Part shown: positions 34,061-44,694 of the stretch, piece by piece | Position numbering within the stretch: position 1 is the first letter of the stretch | How the letters are laid out: each line of letters begins with the position of its first letter | Source: Paguma larvata | Taxonomy: Eukaryota > Chordata > Mammalia > Carnivora > Viverridae | Length of the DNA stretch: 64,000 nucleotides | NCBI GenBank assembly: GCA_030068075.1 | Contig: CM057824.1 | Coordinates: forward strand, 128,082,414-128,146,413 | Direction of reading: 5' to 3' | The notes under the pieces: model-generated | The model's input: only the letters and a program-made list of their open reading frames with translations | The model's database searches: none | What the model was told of the DNA's origin: nothing | Translations under genes and position numbers: made by a program

Positions 34061-35230
34061 TCAACCAACAATATTTGTTGAGTGCCTCACACTATTTTAA
34101 GTGTTGGAAACATAACACTTAAGTGAATAAGGCAGACAACACCATTAAGCTCATGGAGTTTACATTCTAGTGAGGGAAACAGATCATAAACATATAAATA
34201 TATGTTATATATATAAATATAATATATTTATCAGTGAATAAATATATTATAACATGGTTCAATACAAAAAAACAATGAAATGAGATAAGGGGTTAGATGA
34301 AGGGAATCTGTCTTAATAGTGGTCAAGAGAGCCCTCTCTAATTAGGTGGCATTTGGTCATAGACTTGACTGAAGTGAGTAATACAAATGTCTGAATAAGA
34401 GTGTTTTAAGCAGAGAGGTTGGAGATGTGGTCAGACGTACTAGAGCTTAGACTACACATCACAATGCAGGATGCTATAAGGATATTGAATTTTATTGTAA
34501 CTGTAAGAATTTTATTGTAACTGTAAGAAGAAAAAATTATAAGATTTTGAGCATAAATTTGGTATGGCATTTGTTTTGAAATCTCATCCTGCCTGTTGAA
34601 TGAAAAATAGACTGTAAGAGGGCAAGAGTAAAAGCAAAGAACAGATGAGTTGGCATATTATTGAAATAATCCAGGTAAGAAATGATGACAATATGAACTA
34701 GGATGGCAGCACTGGACATAATAGAATGTGGTCAGATTTGGAAAATACTTCAAAGATAGAACCAATAAAGCTTATTGATGAATTGGCTGTGAGGCATGGA
34801 TGGGAGGATGGAGTTGACTCCTAGATTTTTGGCTGAGCATTTGGGTGAATGGAAGTGCATTTTAATGAAATAAGGAAGGCTGAAGAAGTGGGTTGTGAGG
34901 TGGGAGGTGTAGAAGACTGTTTTGAATTTGTTAGTTCTGAAATACAGACTTCCCCACCATAGACCTCGAGCGAATGTCAGAGGTGGGCTGGAGATATGTA
35001 TTTGGAGTTTGTAGCACATACGGGCATTAAATTCCATAGCCTTGAATGACATTGGTTAGGTCTGAACATAGAGTAGGCAAGAGGACAAAAGATCACTGAA
35101 CCGAGGGATTCCCTGATATTTAGAGGTCAGCCAGAGGTGGAAGTTCCAGCAAATGAGACTATGAAGCAGCAGCCAGAGAGGTAAAGGAAAAATTAGAAGC
35201 ATATGTTATCCTTGAAGCCAAGTGACAATC
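34061..35230 (-). mobile_element. Long L2 LINE remnant (3' UTR into ORF2), minus strand
   Basis: Begins with reverse L2 tail text (TTTGTTGAGTGCCTCAC, GGAGTTTACATTCTAGTGAG). On the minus strand, diverged ORF2 C-terminal peptides can be read: IISYLDYFNNMP (34537-34719) and KNLGVNSILPSMPHSQF (34750-35052), matching the L2/CR1 reverse transcriptase C-terminal region. Many stops and frameshifts; long dead. Confidence 0.85.
34487..34526. repeat. Perfect 20-bp tandem duplication
   Basis: GAATTTTATTGTAACTGTAA twice in a row, with no mismatches, inside an ancient L2, so the duplication is much younger than its host repeat. Confidence 0.9.
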
Positions 35231-35779
35231 ATGAGATTCCTTATATTGGTTTTAGTACTCCATGCATATGCGTCACAAATTGAGCTTTACTGTACTCACA
35301 CTTCTGATTGCATGTTTTCTGATTCCAACTTTAGTCCACCGTATCCAGCGGCCAGTTTTCTTTCAGACTAAGAGGTAACATAAGGCTTATTTTCCTTGCC
35401 CTACTTGTGTAAAGTATACCAGGTCACTCCAAGTAGCCTTCTAGTCCCCAGATTCTGGATTATAAATTAATAAAACATCTATATATTCTTTCATTTTGAC
35501 CACTGATATGTCAACTGAAAGTTGCTTAATATATATCTTACATACAGCTTAGTGGAATGAGTGGGTGGATTTCAGAGTGACAGAATTAATATGTAAAGTG
35601 ATAGAAACATTTAGAGGTTATATGCTAAGTCTCTATGCTTTCCCTTACACCTTTTAGAAGAGAATACAGAGCCACCCCTTTGTGAGTGGTAAATGGTGGG
35701 AGAATATGATATTGAGGAAAGAGAACTAAGTCAGCTCCCTGAGAGGAGTCTCTGTTCCTGAAGCGTCACTGAAAGAGTG
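35231..35779. other. Unique DNA
   Basis: Nothing recognised. Confidence 0.4.
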
Positions 35780-35968
35780 CTATCCACTAAATGTTATGTC
35801 TCCTGCCTCCATCTCCCAATTCATATGCCAAAACACTAACCGCCAATATGATAATATTTGGAGATAGGGCTTTTGGAAGAATGTTAAATTTAGAGGAGGT
35901 CATAAGGATGGCACCTTCATGATGGGATTCCTGCTCTTGTATGAAGAGCTGCTAGAGAGCTTGTTTCT

Positions 35969-35999
<31 letters not shown>

Positions 36000-36183
36000 G
36001 TCTCTCTCCCTCCCTCCCTCCTTCGCATGTGAAGACACAGTGAGAAGGCAGCTGTCTGCAGGTCAGGAGAGGCACATCAGTGGAACCAAATATATGGGTA
36101 CCTTGATCTTAAATTTGGCATGTCTGTTGTTTAAGCCACTGTCTATGGTCTTCTGTTATAGTGGCCTGAATTGACTAATAGAA
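35780..36183 (+). mobile_element. MLT1-type MaLR solo LTR, plus strand
   Basis: CCAATTCATATGCCAAAACA, GATAATATTTGGAGATAGGG, AGGTCATAAGGATGGCACC, ATGTGAAGACACAGTGAGAA, CTTCTGTTATAGTGGCCTGA near the end. Interrupted at 35966-36022 by a CT/CCTT tract. Confidence 0.85.
35966..36022. repeat. (CT)n(CCCT)n tract in the LTR
   Basis: TCTCTCTCT.. followed by CCCTCCCTCCCTCC. It lies at the same LTR position as a CT tract in the copy at 33.7 kb. Confidence 0.85.
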
Positions 36184-36204
36184 AAGAACTTCTGTCAGGG
36201 TCAT

Positions 36205-36480
36205 TTGTATTATTTTCATGGGGCTGCTGTAACAACCACAGATTTGATGGTGTAAAATAACAGGCTTTTACTCTTTCACAGTGACAGAGGCGAGAAGTCT
36301 GAGATTATGGTATGGCTTGTCATTGGATTTAAGGCAAACCTGGATGATCCAGGATTATTTCGTCTTGATTCTTAATTACAAGAATTAAGGTCTCTGCAAA
36401 ACAGACCTTTTATACAAATAAAATAACATTTGCAGGCTTCAGGAATTTGATGTAGATATCTTATTGGAGGTGGGGAGGCA
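36205..36480 (-). mobile_element. MLT1-like LTR fragment, minus strand
   Basis: GGGGCTGCTGTAACAACCAC, AAAATAACAGGCTTTTACTC, TTTCACAGTGACAGAGGCG and AGAAGTCTGAGATTATGG follow the reverse MaLR LTR consensus. Truncated. Confidence 0.6.
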
Positions 36481-36740
36481 TCATTTTTTTTTTCTTTTGG
36501 CCTCCCACATTTGCCCTGGAAGAATACTTTATTTGGACACCTTGAAGTTAATCAAATAGAAGGTTTTAAGGAGAAACGGGTGTCAGGGAGTCTAATTTTT
36601 CCACTTCCAAGCCACAAGTTTCTAGTTAATTTTGAATAGCCAGAGTAGTTGGCTCTTTTATGAACAATTCCTTCTCCTCCTCTGCTATCATTTATTCTTA
36701 TTTTTACATTTATTGCTTTATTTCTCTTTGTCTAGAAATG

Positions 36741-37000
36741 CTTTCCTTCCTTCTTTCTTTCCTTCCTTCCTTCCTTCTTTCCTTCCTTCCTTCCTTCCTT
36801 CCTTTCTCCTCCTCTTCCTCCTCCTCCTCCTCCTCCTCCTCCTCCTCTTCCTCCTCCTCCTCTCCTCCTCCTCCTCCTCCTCCTCCTCCCCTCCTCCTCC
36901 TCCTCCTCCTCCTCCTCCTCCTCCTCCTCCTCCTCCTCTCTTCTTCTTCTTCTTCTTCTTCTTCTTCTTCTTCTTCTTCTTCTTCTTCTTCTCTTCTTCT
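36741..37000. repeat. Composite pyrimidine microsatellite (TTCC)n-(CCT)n-(TTC)n
   Basis: About 260 bp with almost only C and T on the plus strand: tetramer CTTCC units to about 36807, then CCT triplets with a few interruptions to about 36937, then CTT triplets to 37000. Overlapping ORFs on both strands (up to 177 codons) are poly-Ser/Pro/Leu or poly-Glu/Arg/Lys and are artefacts. Confidence 0.97.
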
Positions 37001-37213
37001 AAAGAGAGAGAAAGAGAGAGAGAGAGCACATATGTGTACATGCACATGCACAAGCAGAGGAGGGACAAAGAGAGAGGGAGAGAGAGAATCCCAAGCAGGC
37101 TCCATGCCCAGCACAGAGCCCATTGTGGGACTCAAACTTACAAACCATAAAATCATGACCTCAGCCAAAACCACGAGTCAGATGCTTAACTAACTCAACC
37201 ACCCAGGCACCCC
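37001..37213 (-). mobile_element. CAN-SINE, minus strand, with expanded tail
   Basis: GA-rich tract, AAGCAGGCTCCATGCCCAGC, AAATCATGACCTCAGCCAAA, AACTCAACCACCCAGGCACC. No simple T-run at its tail side; the pyrimidine microsatellite sits there instead. Imperfect target-site duplication AAATGCTTTCCT (36736-36747) and AACTGCTTTTCT (37217-37228), 10/12 matches, encloses both microsatellite and SINE. Confidence 0.85.
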
Positions 37214-37228
37214 TCGAACTGCTTTTCT

Positions 37229-39470
37229 AAATTCCATTCAAAGGTCAGTTAATTTGTACTGAGAAACTAACTCTTAGATGTTGTGTATTGTTCAAAGCTC
37301 TCTGATAAGCACTATCTTGTTTAGTGTTGCCAACAACAGAGGCTCTTAGATGTAATTACCCATCTTCCTATTGAATCCAATCTTTTTATTCCAAGTCTAG
37401 TGCCTTTTCCACTCTTCCATAGAGATAGGCCTGGGAAGCCGGATTGGTGAACGAGGGAAGAAGGCACATGGGAAGGTACTAATGGGTGTTGCCTAAATGC
37501 CTAGATGAAAATTCAGTAGCAGTTATCTTATAGCTGGTTAGAGCAAGAATGAGACAGCTTAGCCTGGGATAGCTAAGAACACTTACAGGAGAAATAACCT
37601 ACCCACTTCACTAATGTTCTTGGGTTTGGCCTATGTCAGGATATAGGTGAGCCTGATTGCTTCGCTGCAACAACTGGCTGGGACCAGCTGAGAATAAGGG
37701 GGTGGGGGCTGGCTCACTACAAAGAGATTCCCCAGCTGGAGCCGCTCTCAGGGGGAGGTGGTGTGGAGGCTAAGCTGCTGTGAACAACTGGGTGGCCAGT
37801 TGTGATATGCGCCAGATTGAGAGGGATGTTATTTACGGGAGCCAGTTCCAGCTGGTAGTCATACAAGATGGAGGCCACCCTGCAGAGATGGTAGGAGGCA
37901 GGGGTGGGAAAAGCGTGGGTCCAGGACAGTGCTGAGCTTGAGCGACAAAAAGGATACTAGGGTGTGGAGCCATGGATCTAATCAGGAATGAAGAACAACC
38001 AAGTGTCAAAGTGTGTGGAGTTCTTGGCTGTGCATCTGGTTCCACTCTTGTCCATAAAGAGACAGCTGTCCCAGGCAGGTACAATATCGACGCTTCCGAC
38101 CTTGTCCCTTGGATCGTTTTTGACAGAACTAATCTAGCATGTTGTCTCCCCTCAACTAATTACATTGGTAGGGGAAATTATATTCTAGGATTTGAAGCAG
38201 GAATTAACTTTACCCCTTATATGACCTTAATATTTTTGATGCACAAAATGTAAATATTTTCACATTCCATTTCTCTTTCTCACAGAGGCTGTGAGGATCA
38301 ATAAAACAGTATACAAATGGCTTTCCTGGAAAGAATTGCTGTGTAATATAAACATGCTTTGGAAAGGAGTTGAAACGGCACAGAATATCTGCTTTTCAAA
38401 GCATGAAAAACCCGTGATTAGCTATGGTAGAAGAGAAGGAGGGATACAGTTTTTCCCCCTCTGTGAGAATAACTGACTGCACTACAATCCTGACTATGTA
38501 TTTATTCATTATTCTCGAATTGTTGCCCAGGGAGTCTGATAAGAATGTTTTTTGCCTCATTTCCACCTAATTTTATCGCCTTATTTTTTTTCCAATTAAG
38601 TTAGTTGCCAATGGAGAGATTCAAAACCTAAATGCTTAGAATGTATGTTGGAAAACCTTTTCACCATGCTAGAAAAGTCATGGCCTCATTTGTTTGTGCA
38701 CAACTGGTATCCTTTTCTTCCTTTGATTCTGAATTTTATACTCTGGTAGATAGAACTGTAGGCATCATAATGAGAAAAAGTAAGGCCAGGCATACTTCAC
38801 ATCTCGATGAATTTTATAAGACTTTCAAGTTCAAAGAAATAAAATGTCTCGACTGGTTTATTCAGAACTATACAAATAAGAAAACATCAAAATTGAATAT
38901 AATGAAATTTCTGTTTGATTTGTGAACAAATTCAAAGATGTTCTGGGCTGGGGTGGGGCTACTGCTCCTTTGCTTCCATGCTTAAGTGAAAAGAGGCAAT
39001 TCTGAAAATGGCAAGTCTATGGATGGCTCTTTTCTGGAATTGGCAGGATGCGTCTCTGCATGGTGGGGGAGAAGAGAAGTGAGTGGTGGCCAAAACCACT
39101 GATTCACTCCTTACCTCATTCTTTGATGATATCATGAAGCATTTTGCCAATCTTTGGAAGTTGTAGTTTATTGAAATCATGCTCCTGGGAAAGTCCATGC
39201 AGGGCTGTAACTTCACGAGACTTTATTTGGCTAACCCATAGAGGATGATGGAGTTGTATACTTTCTTTAGAGATATTATCTTTTGCACTGACCTTGAGAA
39301 TTTTACATTATTAAATAGAATGCTTCACAAGCTGAACTATATGTATTTGTATCACTTAACTAATATCTGGTCTAACCGCAAGAACAGTGAATATATCTTG
39401 TGACTTATACTTGCTTAACTAAATCTGCACGGGAAAGTAATATTTCCCAGATCCAAAAATACACCACCCT
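37229..39470. other. Unique DNA, with a GC-richer part at 37.66-38.13 kb
   Basis: The 37660-38130 stretch has more G+C and CpG than its surroundings. ORFs at 37972 (93 codons), 38632 (97 codons) and 38959 (minus, 85 codons) have no recognised family. No gene is called, though a lineage-specific exon cannot be excluded from sequence alone. Confidence 0.35.
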
Positions 39471-39483
39471 AACAAGAAAATTT

Positions 39484-40370
39484 TTTTTTAACAATTTATT
39501 GTCAGATTGGTTTCCACACAATACCCAGTGCTCATCCCAACAAGTGCCCTCCTCTGTGCCCATTACCCACTCTCTCCCCTCCCATAACCCCCCATCAACC
39601 CTCAGTTTGTTCTTAGTATTTAAGAGTCTCTTATGTTTTGTCTCCCTGCCTCTCTGTGGCTTTTTTTTTTTCTTTCCCCTCTTCTCCTCCCCCATGGTTT
39701 TCTGCTAAGTCTCTCAAAATCCACCTATACATGAAAACATATGGTATCTGCCTTTCTCTAACTGACTTATGTCACTTAGCATAATACCCTCCAGTTCCAT
39801 CCATGTTGCTACAAATGGCCAGATTTCATTCTTTCTCACTGCCATGTAGTATTCCATTGTATATATGTACCACATCTTCTTTATCCATTTGTTAGTTGAT
39901 GGACACTTAGTCTCTTTCCATGATTTGGTTATTGTCGAAAGTGCTATAAACATCAGGGTACATGTGCCACTGTGCATCAGCACTCCCATATCTCTTGGGT
40001 AAATTCTAGCAGTACTATTGCTGGGTCATAGGGTAGTTCTATTTCCATTTTTTTGAGGAATCTTCGCACTGTTTTCCAGAGTGGCTGCACCAGTTTGCAT
40101 TCCCACCAACAGTGTAAGAGGGTGCCTGTTTCTCCACATCCTCCCCAGCATCTATAGTTTCCTGATTTGTTCATTTTAGGCACTCTGACCGGTGTGAGGT
40201 GGTATCTCAGTGTGGTTTTGATTTGTATTTCCCTGATGATTAGTGACATTGAGCATCGTTTCATGTGTCTGTTGGCCATCTGGGTGTCTACTTTGGAGAA
40301 GTATCTATTCATATCTTCTGCCCATTTCTTCACTGATTATTCATTTTTCGGGTTTGGAGTCTAGTAAGTT
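39484..40370 (-). mobile_element. L1 LINE 3' fragment, minus strand, fairly young
   Basis: T-run, L1 3' UTR (ACCCAGTGCTCATCCCAACA), then antisense ORF2 readable on the minus strand as YYMAVRKNEIWPF and SQLEKGRYHMF. 5'-truncated in ORF2. Target-site duplication AACAAGAAAATTT (39471-39483) and AGCAAGAAAATTT (40372-40384), one mismatch. The conserved ORF2 text suggests less decay than the L1s at 10-14 kb. Confidence 0.93.
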
Positions 40371-40384
40371 TAGCAAGAAAATTT

Positions 40385-40962
40385 CTGCTTCTAGTCTTAG
40401 AGTTACAGGGAAAAAAAACTTTTATGAGTTTTTAAAGTAGCTGCTTTGTCTATAATTTCTGCTATATCAAGTTCAGAAATACTGAGTTTTACACTCAAGG
40501 CACAATAAACAATATAAGATTTAAAAGTAGACATATCTGTGTCTTTTTAAAAAATGTTATCAAATAATATGTTAAAATATCAGACAACCGGGTTAGTACT
40601 GGCTACTTGGCTAGCTTAACCTTGATGTATTAAACACAGTAGAAAATTTTGATGCTGTAAAACATACTCATAAATGATCATATTTTGCTCTATGGTTATT
40701 ACCAAGGGAAGAAGGATAGGAAAAAATAATTGGTTGAGTCTTAAAAAAACATTCTTTTCCCTCATCAAGAACCCCTCCAGTTGTGGTCTTATTTTCATAG
40801 AATTGGTGAGTATTCACACTTTATAATGATTTTATCAGAGATGAAAATAAATGAATGTTGCCCTACTTCAGAGCTCCCTTTTATTGATTTATTTTTATAG
40901 CACATAAACTTTCTAAAATATATAACATACTTCTTTAGGTTTTTTTGCTTGTTTATTGGCAA
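40385..40962. other. Unique AT-rich DNA
   Basis: Nothing recognised. Confidence 0.4.
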
Positions 40963-41335
40963 AGTAGTTTTCTAGGGCTGCCGTAACAACATACCACAGA
41001 CTGGGTGTCTTAAACAAAAGATATTTATTTTTTCACAGTTCTGGATGCTAGAAATCTGAGATCAGATGTTGGCAGGATCGATTCCTCTCTACTTATTTGT
41101 AGATGGCTGTCTTCTCTTCTGTCGTCACAGTTTTTTCTCTGGGTGTGCATGTGTCTAAATCGCCTCTTCTTATAAGGACATCAGTCATATTGGATTAGGA
41201 CTCACCCCACAGGCCTCATTTTAACTTAATTACCTTTTGAAAAAACTTCCCTCTGAATATGATTACATTCTGAGTTACTGGAGATTAGAATTTCAACATA
41301 TGAATTTTTGGGGACCCAGTTCCCCCCACAACAAT
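40963..41335 (-). mobile_element. MLT1-type MaLR solo LTR, minus strand
   Basis: TTCTAGGGCTGCCGTAACAA, CCACAGACTGGGTGTCTTAA, CACAGTTCTGGATGCTAG, CTTCTTATAAGGACATCAGT, ATATTGGATTAGGACTCACC, TTCAACATATGAATTTTTGG in order. Confidence 0.9.
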
Positions 41336-41339
41336 TGGT

Positions 41340-41500
41340 GTATGTCCAGCCACTGTAATATAGGTTTTGTGAGGTTAGGGATTTTTGAGTTTTTTTGTTC
41401 AGTTATGTATCCTAAGCACTTATATCAGTGCGTGGGACATAATAGGAGCCAAATTAATGTTTGGAGAATGAATAAATGAATCAGTGAATGAAACAAGTTG
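41340..41500 (+). mobile_element. L2 3'-end fragment, plus strand
   Basis: TGTTCAGTTATGTATCCTAA, CAGTGCGTGGGACATAATAG, AATGAATAAATGAATCAGTG match the L2 tail (GCACATAGTAGGTGCTCAATAAAT..GAATGAATGA). Confidence 0.65.
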
Positions 41501-42062
41501 AGAGACAAACAAGTAAACCTCAGAGTTGTCTACATACGACAGATGCCACATTTGCTACTAATTTGTACTTTAATTAGTGAGCTTTGAAGAGTCTTAGTTA
41601 TGCTTATTTTGGCATATGGGCATATCAGTAGCATTTGTAGATAAAGTCTGTAATTAGAAATAAGTACCAAATAAAATGCATTAATAATTTCAACGTGAAA
41701 TAATAAAATGCACATCAACTGTGGTGGAGAAACAGGGACCAGTAGGGGTTCTCTCAAGCCAATAAAACTTTAAGGACAAAGATTTGTAATTAAAACTAAA
41801 GTGAATTTAATCTTTCCTGCTAATCACTCCCTCACTGTTAGCCTGTTTTCATCAAACTAATTGATGGCAGATGGAACAGATGCATGCTGAGATTACGGCT
41901 TCACTTTATGGCAGAGTTCTAACAAATGTGACTTTCCCTCTATTGTATGCATTAGCATTCAGAAAATGCACTCCTTTGCCTTTTTCGCACACCAAAATTG
42001 TTTCTTCTTTTGTGTGAGACTGATTAAAAGGAATCAAAGTGTGTTTCATATAAATGGAGCTA
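41501..42062. other. Unique DNA, candidate conserved stretch at 41.84-42.06 kb
   Basis: Repeat-free, with motif-rich text such as CAAACTAATTGATGGCAG, AGATGCATGCTGAG and CATTAGCATTCAG. No ORF of note. Conservation is a guess from composition. Confidence 0.25.
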
Positions 42063-42190
42063 TTTGATCCCTTAAATAAATGTTTATCGAGTGCCGACTA
42101 CGCGCAAGGTGTCATGGAAGACAATTTGCCAACTTCAAGGAGCCTACAAGAAATTTTATACTCAAAAGGTTAAACACAATCATTACTTTT
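42063..42190 (-). mobile_element. L2 3'-end fragment, minus strand
   Basis: AATAAATGTTTATCGAGTGC, CGACTACGCGCAAGGTGTC, CTTCAAGGAGCCTACAAG resemble reverse L2 tail sequence. Confidence 0.6.
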
Positions 42191-42774
42191 TTGGGCCAAT
42201 TTCAAAATTACAGTTTTTGAAGTACATGAGGTTTAAAATCACATCTCACAAAATTTGTCTTTTTTTTTTCCTGTTTCAACAAAGGAAACTCAAAAGCAAA
42301 GCAAGTAATAGCTTTAAAAATTCTTTCCCCAAAAGAATATAGCTTTTCATTAGTTTCCTTATGGCAATGATTAAACTGGCTTTAATAAATTAAGTTGGCA
42401 GAAACCTAAATAATTCTCTTCTAATTATAGATTTGGGAATCTTTGGAAGAAAGCAAAATACAAATTATTATTATTATTTATGATTTGAATATTGCTTAAT
42501 AAGTTATGCAGAAGAATCATATGTGAATTTCCTAAAGTTTGGTGTGTTTCATGTATATTAAACTCAGATAATTAGAATTTCATCTTGAAATAAGTGGTAG
42601 GAAGCAAACACTTAGGTAAAGTGTGATGCTTTTAATCTTAATCACTGCCTTGTGCTTTCTTAGCTTGATTTTCAATTCTATACCTTTCTGTGACCCCCAA
42701 AGTCATTTCAGTTTCTCTATTCCATATCAATAAAAATACAAAACAATGGAAGAAATAAGGTCTTGACTTAAATG
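42191..42774. other. Unique AT-rich DNA
   Basis: Nothing recognised. Confidence 0.4.
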
Positions 42775-43025
42775 TCGCCTATGTATAGGGAGTTTTTTGA
42801 TACTTCGAGTTAATTAGCTATCTCTCCTATCTGTTGTTCTTCATCATAGCACCTTCTTTCCTTTTAGCACTTCTATCATCTATCTATCATCTCTTTTTAT
42901 ATAAGTTTCATAGTATCAAGAATTAAGTTTGTCTTAACAATTTTATCCTCAGCATCTAGACAGTTACCACTACATAATACAGGTCCCATGAATATTTGTT
43001 GAATATTGTTGAATAAATGATTTCA
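42775..43025 (+). mobile_element. L2 3' UTR fragment, plus strand
   Basis: CATAGCACCTTCTTTCCTTT, ATCCTCAGCATCTAGACAG and TGAATATTTGTTGAATATTG follow the L2 3' UTR in sense. Confidence 0.65.
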
Positions 43026-43714
43026 AAGTTATTTATTTATCCCCACCCAGTTTACAGACAGATAATATTTATTATCTATGATAAAGAGCTGATATGTCAC
43101 TTTTTGATGATAAAAATGAAATTTTATAAATTCATTGTCTCTTTTTATTCCTGGGGCCTGGTCTGCTTTGGGACTGGACACAAACAATGAGGTGGGGCAA
43201 ACGTGTGTGTCCTCCATTATGCCCTCTTCACCGTGTCACTATTCTTAATTTCTCAGCATTCTTCTGGCCTCTTAGTTTCTTCCTCGTCAAAGGAAGTGAG
43301 GTGATAAGTCACACTTATCTGGGTATAAATGAACCAACAACAACTCTCTTAAAGATACAGATGTATGTATAACGATCTCAGCTTAAAATAAGTGGTAAAA
43401 TTCATAAGTTGGTCCAACTGTAGGCTTGTGTTCAACAGAATTACTGAGGAGGAGGATGTAGAAATTCCTAAATAAATTATGGTCTTACAGTCACACTATG
43501 TTGGCCACATGTCTGACCCTGTTTGAGTCTGCTGTCAAGGTTGATAAAGCCATTCTGTGTACATTTTAAATGTTTTAGAAGCTGAAGGATGAAATGAACT
43601 CCACTGAAGGCAGAGGGATGTAAATGAACACATAAATGTTTTGAAATTTTAACAAGCATAATAATCATTGCTTGCTCTCATATGCAAAAAGGCAACCATT
43701 CGGGAAACACACAT
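43026..43714. other. Unique DNA
   Basis: Nothing recognised; short ORFs look random. Confidence 0.4.
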
Positions 43715-44149
43715 ATACATATTTACATCCAAATTAGTTAGCATATAGTGCAATAATGATTTCAGGAGTAGATTCCAGTGATTCATCCTCCATGTATAAC
43801 ACCCAGTGCTCATCCCAGTAAGTGTCTTGCTTAATTTCCCTTATCCATTTAGCACATCCACCCACCCACAGGCCATCCAGCAACTCTCAGTTTGTTCTCT
43901 GTTTAAGAGTCTCTTATGTTTTTCCCTCTCCTTGTTTTTATATTAGTTTTGCTTCCCTTCCCTATGTTCATCTGTTTTGTATCTTAAATTCTTCATATAA
44001 GTGAAGCCATATGATATTTGTCTTTCTCTGACTGACTAATTTTGCTTAGCATAATACCCTATAGTTCTATCCACGTAGTTACAAATGGCAAGATTTCATT
44101 CTTTTTGATTGCCGAGTAGTATATGTGTATATATATGTGTATACACACA

Positions 44150-44195
<46 letters not shown>

Positions 44196-44400
44196 CACAC
44201 ATATATAAACCCCACATCTTCTTTATCCATTCGTCCATCAATGGACATTTGAGCTCTTTCCATACTTTGGCTATTGTCAATTGTGCTGCTATAAACATAA
44301 ACATTGGGGTACATGTGCCCCTTTGAAACAGCACGCCTGTATCCCATGGATAAATACCTAGTAGTGCAATTGCTAGGTCATAGGGAAGTTCTATTTTTAA
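43715..44400 (-). mobile_element. L1 LINE 3' fragment, minus strand
   Basis: ACACCCAGTGCTCATCCCAG (3' UTR), then antisense ORF2 with YYSAIKKNEILPFVTTW on the minus strand. Close relative of the L1 at 3.5 kb (same TTAGTTAGCATATAGT 3' end). No clear T-run at its 3' end and no secure target-site duplication. 5' end at about 44400. Confidence 0.88.
44119..44207. repeat. 89-bp alternating purine-pyrimidine microsatellite
   Basis: (TATG)n, (AC)n and (AT)n blocks run without a break in purine-pyrimidine alternation. It has grown inside L1 ORF2 at the same place as the (TA)n at 3979-3997. Confidence 0.9.
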
Positions 44401-44694
44401 TTGAAACTTTGTATATATTAAGACAAGTGAAAGGGACATTTTATCTGTAAATCTAGCTGAGTCTTTATCTGTCTGACTGTTTATTATGGTTATTTTGAGT
44501 CTGAGGCCCTTCCTATATAGGGGGAATATTCCACCACTCACAATGAGTCAAAGAGAGAAGATATTCTTCTCTTAACTCCTGAGTCTGCTAGGCTCAGGTA
44601 AGTGATTCAGTTTCAGGCAAATGGATGTTTAAACTCAGGTCACTAAATTTCATAATTAGTTAAAAAAGTTTAAAGTTAGTTACAATAATAGAAT
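44401..44694. other. Unique DNA
   Basis: Nothing recognised. Confidence 0.35.

Noticed and set aside
33677..36183. Two plus-strand MLT1 LTRs 2.1 kb apart as one provirus
   Set aside because: Between them lies an antisense L2 and unique DNA, not MaLR internal sequence, so they are independent solo LTRs.
36632..37193. Overlapping ORFs of 116-177 codons on both strands
   Set aside because: They are translations of the pyrimidine microsatellite and a SINE: homopolymeric Ser/Pro/Leu or Glu/Arg/Lys runs, open in several frames at once.
38632..38925. 97-codon ORF as a small gene
   Set aside because: Context is AT-rich unique DNA without promoter or poly-A evidence; no recognised relatives.
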